A stretch of DNA of 64,000 bases from an uncultured Muribaculaceae bacterium. GTDB lineage: Bacteria; Bacteroidota; Bacteroidia; Bacteroidales; Muribaculaceae. A program made the translations under genes and the position numbers. This document shows positions 40,732 through 47,456 of this stretch, in pieces. The notes beneath the pieces were generated by a model, which was given only the letters and a program-made list of their open reading frames with translations, had not been told where the DNA came from and searched no databases. Location of the stretch: the NCBI GenBank assembly GCA_910583675.1, contig CAJTYH010000008.1, positions 1-64,000 on the forward strand, written 5' to 3'. Each line of letters begins with the position of its first letter. Positions within the stretch are counted from its first letter, which is position 1.

Positions 40732-41421
40732 TCAATTGTCGTGTCGGAGTATGTGCGCGAGCTTTTCCACCCCTTCCGACGCTTTCATGCGGAGCACTGT
40801 GACACCTGCAGGGACTTGTGCCGGATTGGGGTCTATGTAATAGATGGGGGTGCCGGGACGCACGTATTGCATCAAGGCTGCCGCAGGATATACGGCGAGG
40901 CTTGTGCCGATGACGACGAATATATCTGCTTCATGAGCCAGCTCTATTGCCGGTTCGATGTTTGGCACGGCCTCCTGGAAGAATACGATGTGTGGCCGCA
41001 CGCGATGGCCTTCGATCCGTGTTTCCGGCGTGGTTTCGAGTGCGCCGGGATGCAGTTCCCACACCTTGCTTTCGTCGTCTATGGCACGCACTTTCATCAG
41101 TTCGCCATGCAGATGGAGTACGTTGCTGCTTCCGGCACGTTCATGCAGGTTGTCAACGTTTTGAGTGATCACATATACGTCGAAATCTTTTTCGAGGTCT
41201 ACCAGTCCGAGGTGTCCGGCGTTAGGTTGCGCTTCCACCAACTGCTTGCGGCGGTCGTTGTAGAATTTGTGGATAAGCTCGGGGTTGCGGGCAAAGCCGT
41301 CGGCCGAGGCCACGTCCATCACGTTGTAGTTTTCCCACAGGCCACCGGCATCACGGAATGTGTTGATGCCGCTTTCGGCGCTCATGCCGGCACCGGTGGA
41401 GATTACGAGTTTCTTTTTCAT
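40732..41421 (-). CDS. cobB: Sirtuin-type NAD-dependent protein deacylase
   Basis: From the ATG at 41421 the product is 229 residues; the open frame to 41688 reads back through the neighbouring gene and lacks family similarity. Motifs: 'STGAGMSAESGINTFRD' (about 7-23), 'TQNVDNLHERAG' and the catalytic His in 'VLHLHGE', then 'PHIVFFQEAVPN' and 'VVIGTSLAVYPAA'. It removes acyl groups from lysines using NAD. Between the catalytic His and the PHIVFF motif the four zinc-binding cysteines normally present are absent, so this is a zinc-free type. Confidence 0.92.
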   Translation of the reverse strand: MKKKLVISTGAGMSAESGINTFRDAGGLWENYNVMDVASADGFARNPELIHKFYNDRRKQLVEAQPNAGHLGLVDLEKDFDVYVITQNVDNLHERAGSSNVLHLHGELMKVRAIDDESKVWELHPGALETTPETRIEGHRVRPHIVFFQEAVPNIEPAIELAHEADIFVVIGTSLAVYPAAALMQYVRPGTPIYYIDPNPAQVPAGVTVLRMKASEGVEKLAHILRHDN

Positions 41422-41438
41422 GGACTTATGATTGATTG

Positions 41439-41738
41439 TCAGTTTGGAGATGCGAATGTGAGTATGTAGAAACCGGCATGGCTCAGGATAAGCAGCACGA
41501 GCACTATCCAGGTCATTGCGGTGCGCCGGCCGTAGCATTGCCATGCGAGCACCCCGGATAGGAGCACGTATGCAGGATAGAACCATGTCAGTCCTCTGAC
41601 GATGGGGTTGGGATCTTCCATGAGCGATACAGCCCAAGGGAAGCATAGCCCGGGGAGCATGCACAGGACGATGATGCAATACATCCATCCCGGCACACGG
41701 CGGTAGGTTTCTTTCTTTTCTGCAGCCACTTTAGGCAA
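41439..41738 (-). CDS. Small membrane protein of unknown function
   Basis: The 99-residue product has a charged N-terminus (MPKVAAEKKETYRRV) and three hydrophobic segments (about residues 17-37, 50-66 and 73-93). No family is recognised. The start used is TTG at 41738, lying in a CTAATTG unit of repeat R9; the next in-frame Met (41684) would remove the basic N-terminus and start at the first helix. The stop is 17 bases before the sirtuin ATG, so the two are probably co-transcribed. Confidence 0.65.
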   Translation of the reverse strand: MPKVAAEKKETYRRVPGWMYCIIVLCMLPGLCFPWAVSLMEDPNPIVRGLTWFYPAYVLLSGVLAWQCYGRRTAMTWIVLVLLILSHAGFYILTFASPN

Positions 41739-41918
41739 TTAGTAGTTAGCAATTAGTAATTAGTAATTGTTTAGATCAGGGGAATCAGGGGAGAGGAGTC
41801 AGGGAGAGGAATTAGAGGAATCAGAGGCATCAGGGGAATCAGGGGAATCAGCAGGATTTCTTGCTTTCTCAATTTCTTGTATTCTTGCTTTTCTTCTCCT
41901 GCTCTAACTTCTTACTTC
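41733..41918 (-). repeat. Modular intergenic repeat, copy R9
   Basis: On +: 7-base CAATTAG/TAATTAG units (41733-41770), 9-base-like GGAATCAGG/GAGGAATCA units (about 41775-41853), a short 8-base TTTCTCAA part and the end module in reverse (about 41877-41918). It covers the gap between the epimerase stop and the small membrane protein start. The epimerase ends AAG AAG TAA within the end module, and the TTG start of the next gene lies in the 7-base part. Confidence 0.85.
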
Positions 41919-42919
41919 TTGTTTTCTCTATATGCTTTTACCGTGCGGCGCACCCCTTCGCGAAGGTCTATACGGGGGGAGAAGCCGAAGTCGGCCACCG
42001 CGTCGGAGATGTCTGCATTCCAGTTGCGCTGACGCATTATCTTGAACTTGTCGCGGTTGAGAGTGGAGGTCTTGCATTGCCATTTGGCGATTTTTTCCGC
42101 GACGGTGGAGGCGATCCATACTGCCCACATGGGCAGTTTTATGGGTATCACCCATTTGCCTCCGAGTGCTTCAGACACTATGTCGCGGAATTCTTTCTGG
42201 GTGTAGCCCCGTGGTTCGGAAATGATGTACTTCTTGTTCTCCACATCCGAGGCCAACGCATCGAACATGGCGTTTACGAGGTCGTCCACATATATGAACG
42301 TCAGCATCTGTTTCCTGTATCCCACCCCGAAGTCAAAATGGTTGTCAATGCTCTTGACCATCATTAGGTAGTCCTGCTCGTGGGGGCCGTATACCCCTGT
42401 GGGTCGGAAGATAATATATGGTATCCCGGCGAAATGTTCCAGGTGCTGTTCAGCCATGATCTTGGATTGTCCGTAACGGGTGTCAGGCCGGGGTGTCATG
42501 TCTGAGCGTAGGGGAGTGTATCCCTTTTCGTCCCCGGTGCCGAGTGCCGAAAGCGAGCTCATGTACAGAAGACGGTGCGGGATGTGATCCGTCTGCCTTA
42601 GCACCTCTGTGAACGTGCGCAGGTATTCATAGTTTATGCGCTTGAAGTCAAGGTAGTTCAGCGCCTTGGTGGCACCGAGGTTGTAGATTACGTAGTCCCA
42701 TCTGTCGCAATTCTCGATGGCGGCGGTCATGGCGGCGCGGTCGTCGTAGTCAAGCACGAGGAATTTAAGCCGTGGATCCGTAAGATACCGGCGCGAGGTA
42801 GTTGCCCTCACTGTCACGGTCACATCCATATGTCGCCTGAGCGCTTCCTCTGCGATGAATCCTCCTATGAATCCTCCGGCACCTACTATGAGTACCGATT
42901 TTCCTTCAAGACTGGTCAT
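41912..42919 (-). CDS. NAD-dependent epimerase/dehydratase (extended SDR)
   Basis: From the ATG at 42919 the product is 335 residues. It has the SDR nucleotide loop 'VLIVGAGGFIGGFIAEEALR' (GxxGxxG), a catalytic 'YGQSKIMAE' (YxxxK) and 'IIFRPTGVYGPHEQDYL'. Such enzymes act on nucleotide sugars, or less often on other carbonyls; the substrate is not evident. TTG at 42934 would overlap the upstream GT4 stop. Its last residues (NKK) and TAA stop lie in repeat R9. It is the end of the glycan cluster on this strand. Confidence 0.88.
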   Translation of the reverse strand: MTSLEGKSVLIVGAGGFIGGFIAEEALRRHMDVTVTVRATTSRRYLTDPRLKFLVLDYDDRAAMTAAIENCDRWDYVIYNLGATKALNYLDFKRINYEYLRTFTEVLRQTDHIPHRLLYMSSLSALGTGDEKGYTPLRSDMTPRPDTRYGQSKIMAEQHLEHFAGIPYIIFRPTGVYGPHEQDYLMMVKSIDNHFDFGVGYRKQMLTFIYVDDLVNAMFDALASDVENKKYIISEPRGYTQKEFRDIVSEALGGKWVIPIKLPMWAVWIASTVAEKIAKWQCKTSTLNRDKFKIMRQRNWNADISDAVADFGFSPRIDLREGVRRTVKAYRENKK

Positions 42920-42930
42920 GTTTTTTGCTG

Positions 42931-44076
42931 TCAAATTATCGGTGAACTGTCAAGAGCCCGTTCGTACACCTGCATTGTGCCAGTTGCCATGTTGAGGTCG
43001 CTGAACCGGCTGACGTATGCCCTCCCTTTGGTGGCTATGTTGCGGTGTGCATTCGGATAATCAATGAGTTCCTTTACGGTGGTGACCCATCCTTCCACGT
43101 CGTCGGGGTCGACGGCGGGAACGTCAGGCCCTCCGGCTTCCTCCAGGCATGAACCTGTGGCTACGATTACCGGTGTGCCAACCGAAAGGCTTTCGATGAC
43201 AGGGATGCCGAATCCTTCGTAGCGTGAAGTATAGCTGGAGCAGAAAGCTCCGGCATAGAGAGCCGGCAGGTCGCTGAACGGCACGTTTTCAAGAAGCTTT
43301 ATCCGGTCGGTTATGTTGTATTGGAGGGCATACCGTTCGATGTCCTTGATGTATGATGTCCGGCGGCCGACGAGGACTATATCGAAATCCTGGGGAAGTC
43401 CACGCAGCCCGCGTACTGACATTATCTGGTTCTTGCGGCGCTCGATGGTTCCGACTGTTATTATGTAAGGCCGGTCAAGGTGGTATTTCGCCTTTGCCGC
43501 AGTGATTTCCTCTGCGGTCGGGGTGCGTTTGAACTGGGAGTGGCATCCCTGATATACCACGTCGATACGATCCGGATCTATCCGGTATTCGTTTACCAGG
43601 TCGCGTTTTGTGCATTCCGATATGGCGAGCACACGGGTGGCGTTGCCGGCGGCGCTGCGAAACTTATAATCATATATTTCCCGGTCGATGGCGCTGTAGC
43701 ATTCCGGAAATTTCCTGAAAATAAGGTCGTGGATGGTCACTACTGAGGGTATGTGACTTTGGCCTATGTTAAGCGGAAGCTCCCCGGAAAGGCCATGCAT
43801 GAGATCCACCTTGCTACGGGACAGTTGCGACGTGACTCCCTGGATGCGCCATAGTGAGGCGACGGCGCGTCCCATTGCGGTGTCAGGAATCTCGATCCGT
43901 ATGTTGGATCTTTCCAACAACGGCTTGAGGCGCTCGTTGTCATTCAACCCGGGGCTGAAAAGCACGTATTCATGCTCCGGGTATCGGCTTGACAGTACGT
44001 CTACGAGCAGACGCGAGTAATTGCCTAAGCCTGTATTGTTGAACACGGCGCGTTTCCCGTCGTATCCTATTTTCAT
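42931..44076 (-). CDS. GT4 family glycosyltransferase
   Basis: The 381-residue GT-B enzyme starts 'MKIGYDGKRAVFNNTGLGNY' (acceptor domain) and has the donor-site 'YEGFGIPVIESLSVGTPVIV' (about 305-324) with the EX7E-type glutamates, plus 'PYIITVGTIERRKNQ' at the domain junction. It transfers a sugar from an NDP-sugar with retention, probably during surface glycan assembly. It resembles mannosyltransferases of the WbaZ/GTB type, but the specificity is inferred. It overlaps or directly precedes the epimerase gene and follows the Lrp-family gene by 23 bases. Confidence 0.9.
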   Translation of the reverse strand: MKIGYDGKRAVFNNTGLGNYSRLLVDVLSSRYPEHEYVLFSPGLNDNERLKPLLERSNIRIEIPDTAMGRAVASLWRIQGVTSQLSRSKVDLMHGLSGELPLNIGQSHIPSVVTIHDLIFRKFPECYSAIDREIYDYKFRSAAGNATRVLAISECTKRDLVNEYRIDPDRIDVVYQGCHSQFKRTPTAEEITAAKAKYHLDRPYIITVGTIERRKNQIMSVRGLRGLPQDFDIVLVGRRTSYIKDIERYALQYNITDRIKLLENVPFSDLPALYAGAFCSSYTSRYEGFGIPVIESLSVGTPVIVATGSCLEEAGGPDVPAVDPDDVEGWVTTVKELIDYPNAHRNIATKGRAYVSRFSDLNMATGTMQVYERALDSSPII

Positions 44077-44099
44077 CTGATTGCTGGTTTGAGTGGGGA

Positions 44100-44579
44100 T
44101 TATGCTTCCTCCATCTGGTTCATCGGGATCTGACGCATGATGGAGTTGTCAAGTGAAATGAGCGTCTCCGTGCCTGTGACTCCCGGAATCATCTGTATCT
44201 TCTTGTTTAGCAGCTCCATCAGGTGCTCGTTGTCCCGGACGATGAGCTTTATGAGCATGGTGTAGGGGCCGGTGGTGAAGTGGCATTCGATTACTTCCGG
44301 TATCTTTTCCAGCTCGGGTACCACGTTGCTGTACATGGCTCCTCGCTCAAGGTTCACACCGATGTATGTGCAGGTGCTGTACCCGAGCAGCTTGGGATTC
44401 ACGGTATAGCCGCTCCCGGTAATGATGCCGAGTTCGCTCATGCGCTGTATGCGCTGGTGTATGGCGGCACGCGATACGCCGCATACCTGAGCCACATCCT
44501 TTGAAGGGATGCGGGCGTTGTGCATTACTATTGAAAGAATTTTTCGGTCAAGGTTGTCGATGCAGTCCAATCGATCCAT
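44100..44579 (-). CDS. Lrp/AsnC family transcriptional regulator
   Basis: The 159-residue protein has an N-terminal winged helix-turn-helix ('LDRKILSIVMHNARIPSKDV', then 'CGVSRAAIHQRIQRM', residues about 10-48) and a C-terminal RAM (ligand-binding) domain ('GVNLERGAMYSNVVPELEKI...TGPYTMLIKLIVRDNEHL'). Lrp/AsnC proteins sense amino acids or similar metabolites as dimers and octamers. It sits inside the glycan cluster, 23 bases before the GT4 gene. A -7-like TAATTTCG lies in the 178-base gap upstream. The target genes are unknown. Confidence 0.92.
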   Translation of the reverse strand: MDRLDCIDNLDRKILSIVMHNARIPSKDVAQVCGVSRAAIHQRIQRMSELGIITGSGYTVNPKLLGYSTCTYIGVNLERGAMYSNVVPELEKIPEVIECHFTTGPYTMLIKLIVRDNEHLMELLNKKIQMIPGVTGTETLISLDNSIMRQIPMNQMEEA

Positions 44580-44757
44580 GTTGGTTTATCCAGTCTCTTA
44601 AGGTATGATTATTTCTTTTTTCAGTCCGCGTGGGCGCGGCAATGCTTTCAAATGCGAAATTACTGAAAAAATCCCGAATAGCTAACACTCTGCCAAAAAA
44701 ATCTTTGACTTTGTCGCCAAAACGTTGAAATACATCGGATAATCGGACAATGTGCTC

Positions 44758-46098
44758 TTATTGTTGCGCCGTCCGGATTATCAGTGTCGGTGCCTTCCCG
44801 TTAGGTAGGCATTCCAGTTCCTCCACATATTCAATGTCCACGTTTTCTTCTCCCAGCATGGCGTTTCCGTAATATTTTCGCATGAATGCTTCATCCCCCT
44901 CCTTGGTATATCCTTCGCCGGGTATTATCCTTACCGTGAGTTTGCCGGGCGCGGGTTGGACGAATTGCACCCCGTCGGCATGGAGTGGATATTCATCGTG
45001 GATTTCTATTGAACTGATGTTTATTTCCGTCCCGTCTGAACGGGTCAGCATGGTCTGTTCGCGGCGCCCTTCTATTGAGCTGAGTATTTCTTTCCGGATG
45101 CCGTCGATGGTGCGTGTCTCCCCGGTCTTGCGGGCATAGTCGCCGGTGCGGTATCTCAGCAGAGGCATTACGCGGTTGTAGAACGTGGTGCCTACGAGTT
45201 CGCCGTATTCTGCCGGCTGGCCGTCGTCGCCTATCACTTCGGTATATCCGTAGCCCGGCTCTATGGCGAATGCGGGAGTATCGTCAAGCTGTTCGATGAA
45301 GATAAGCTTTTCGGTATGTCCGTAGAAGGTGGCGATCTTTATGCCGAGCTGCCGGGCAAGGAAATGGTATGTGGTTGTCGGCACGCTTTCCGAGGTGAGC
45401 AGGGCGAGTTTTAGGAACGATGTGTCAAGGCCGTATCTTATGAAGAGGCGCAGTGCCTTGACGCATGCGGAGGGGTAGCCGTAGAGTGTCCTCACGCCGT
45501 TGCGGCGCATCACGGCATGCATCTTGCGGATATACCTTTCGTCGCTGCGGCAACCGTCGAATATGATCTCGCGGGTGGCGGGATTGACCATGTAGTCGCG
45601 TCCGTCCTTGAGCTGCTTGCGGCGTATGGTAGCCTTGATGCCGAAGTCGTAGCCTGCACGGCGCCACACGCGGGTTACGAATGCCATTTCGGTGACATAC
45701 CGGTTGGCAGGAAGGAGGAAACGCATGGGCTTGCCTGAGGTGCCTGAGGTGCGCAGTTCCACATGCGGTATTTCATGGACTTCGTCGGATATGAACTTGT
45801 CGAAGTTTGCGCGTACCGTGTCCTTGTCAATGAAGCCGAAAGTACGGCGGAAGTCCTCAGCCGAATTTATGGTAACCTCTCCGTATAGCTCCCGGTAGTA
45901 GGGCACATGTTTTGTCGCATAGTTTGCCATCTCCACCAGTTTCTTCTCAGGGTCGATGGCGGGGATGGAGCGTTGGAATCGCTTCATGGCACGCCCGTAT
46001 ATCCTGTCACCCAAACGATTGAGATGCAGTAGTGGAAGCATCATCCAGTTCGGTGCTTCCTGTATGCGGTTCTTTATGAAGTCGGCTAATCCTTTCAA
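44758..46098 (-). CDS. PaaK/CapK-like adenylate-forming enzyme
   Basis: The 446-residue protein resembles the phenylacetate-CoA ligase family found in polysaccharide clusters (CapK). The ATP loop is 'LRTSGTSGKPMRF' (about 110-122). Further family elements are 'TLYGYPSACVKALRLFIRYG', 'TFYGHTEKLIFIEQ' and 'LRYRTGDYAR'. In glycan loci these proteins are thought to activate an acyl or amino-acid group that decorates the sugar; the substrate is unknown. The start is TTG at 46098, inside the 8-base module of repeat R10. The next Met is 17 residues on and would cut the conserved N-terminus. Confidence 0.85.
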   Translation of the reverse strand: MKGLADFIKNRIQEAPNWMMLPLLHLNRLGDRIYGRAMKRFQRSIPAIDPEKKLVEMANYATKHVPYYRELYGEVTINSAEDFRRTFGFIDKDTVRANFDKFISDEVHEIPHVELRTSGTSGKPMRFLLPANRYVTEMAFVTRVWRRAGYDFGIKATIRRKQLKDGRDYMVNPATREIIFDGCRSDERYIRKMHAVMRRNGVRTLYGYPSACVKALRLFIRYGLDTSFLKLALLTSESVPTTTYHFLARQLGIKIATFYGHTEKLIFIEQLDDTPAFAIEPGYGYTEVIGDDGQPAEYGELVGTTFYNRVMPLLRYRTGDYARKTGETRTIDGIRKEILSSIEGRREQTMLTRSDGTEINISSIEIHDEYPLHADGVQFVQPAPGKLTVRIIPGEGYTKEGDEAFMRKYYGNAMLGEENVDIEYVEELECLPNGKAPTLIIRTAQQ

Positions 46099-46268
46099 GT
46101 TGAGAAATTGAGAAGTTCAGAAATTAAGAAAATGAGAAATTAAGAAGTTAAGAAAAAAAGAAATTGAGAAATTAAGAAATAGGAAATTGAGATGAGAAAC
46201 GCTTGTCTGATTTCACAGACTTCGGCCTCTCATTTCTTAATTTCTCCATTTCTTATTTCTTATTTCCC
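46092..46268. repeat. Inverted pair of 8-base purine/pyrimidine arrays, copy R10
   Basis: On +, 46100-46195 is an array of GAGAAATT/AAGAAATT-type 8-base units; 46228-46262 is the same module in reverse (TTTCTTAA, TTTCTCCA, TTTCTTAT). Between them CTTGTCTGATTTCACAGAC folds as a small hairpin (GTCTG/CAGAC). The whole can fold back on itself. Both neighbours touch it: the GT4 stop TAA at 46260-46262 and the TTG start of the PaaK-like gene at 46098. Confidence 0.82.
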
Positions 46269-47456
46269 CCTTTCTCTGAAATATCGGTCGTATGCTTCCA
46301 GGAGTGTCTTGGAGGTGTGCTCCCAGCTGAGCTTGTTGATGATGCGGTCGCGGCCGATCTCCGACATGCGCTCCCTTTTTTCGGGATCGTCAAGCAGTTG
46401 CGCAACCTTGCGGGCAAGATCTGCGGCATCGTTTGGGGCGGCATACAGCGATGCGTCCTGAGCGGAGTAGCGCCCTTCCGTCAGGTCGAATTGTACGATG
46501 GGTTTTCCCAGAGCCATGTATTCCAGGATCTTGTTCATGGTGGATTTGTCGTTCATCTCGTTGTACTCGTCGGAATTGACGCATACGTCGGATGTGTTGA
46601 GGTAGTCAAGCAGCCTGTCGTCAGATACTCGTCCTGTGAACTCCACTATGTCGTCAAGCCCCATCTCGGAGCATCGGCGACGCAACTCTGCCAGATGGGG
46701 GCCTCCACCGACTATACCCCAGAAAATGTCGTCGCGTCCCATTTCGTCGCGCAGGTAGCGTGCTGCTTCCAGAAGGTACTCTATCCCTTCCTGTTGGCCG
46801 ATCACTCCCAGATAGCCTACCATGAATTTTCTGCCGCGTTTTATCTCCGGTTTGGGAGGAACGATTTTCAGCCTTTCCAGACGGGGGCCGCTGCGGAGCA
46901 CCCACACGTCTTTCTCCGGCATTCCGCCCCGCTCGATTGCTATTCGTTTGTAGCTCTCGTTGGTTACAAAGGCGAACTTGCAGTGGCAGTAGGTCTGTTT
47001 TTCAAGCCACAGCTGGCTTTTGTAGAGCAGACCGGACTTCTTGCCGAATTTTGCTTCGAAAAGTTCAGGGCATATGTCGTGGTGGTCGAATACATAGTCC
47101 ACCCCCTTGTTTTTGAAGGGGAGAGCTACCATGTAGATGTTGTCGGGCGGGTTGCACCCGTGGATCACGTCGAAACCGACCTCCTTATGGATCTTTCGTG
47201 CAAGGCGATATTCCTCTTTCAATGCCCAGAAATATTCGCGGGCATATCCCAGGGCGCCGTTGCCCTCTTTCGGAAGGTTGTGGCGGTAGACATGTACGCC
47301 TTCGAGGTACTCGTATTCCTTGTCGTATCCTTTACCTTTCGGGCAGATGACCGACACGGTGTAGCCGTTGGCGGCGAGTGTGGTGGCTTCCTGCCATACG
47401 CGGGTGTCGAACGGCACCGGCAGGTTTTCCACTATGATCAGTATCTTTCTATTCAT
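46260..47456 (-). CDS. GT4 family glycosyltransferase
   Basis: The 398-residue GT-B enzyme has N-terminal 'KILIIVENLPVPFDTRVWQE' and a donor-binding C-terminal half with 'FMVGYLGVIGQQEGIEYLLE', 'TSDVCVNSDEYNEMNDKS' and 'ILEYMALGKPIVQFD', the EX7E region. The layout resembles WcaI/WbuB-like transferases. It overlaps the lyase gene upstream by 8 bases, so the two are translationally linked. The last residues run into repeat R10, which supplies the TAA stop. Confidence 0.9.
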   Translation of the reverse strand: MNRKILIIVENLPVPFDTRVWQEATTLAANGYTVSVICPKGKGYDKEYEYLEGVHVYRHNLPKEGNGALGYAREYFWALKEEYRLARKIHKEVGFDVIHGCNPPDNIYMVALPFKNKGVDYVFDHHDICPELFEAKFGKKSGLLYKSQLWLEKQTYCHCKFAFVTNESYKRIAIERGGMPEKDVWVLRSGPRLERLKIVPPKPEIKRGRKFMVGYLGVIGQQEGIEYLLEAARYLRDEMGRDDIFWGIVGGGPHLAELRRRCSEMGLDDIVEFTGRVSDDRLLDYLNTSDVCVNSDEYNEMNDKSTMNKILEYMALGKPIVQFDLTEGRYSAQDASLYAAPNDAADLARKVAQLLDDPEKRERMSEIGRDRIINKLSWEHTSKTLLEAYDRYFRERGK

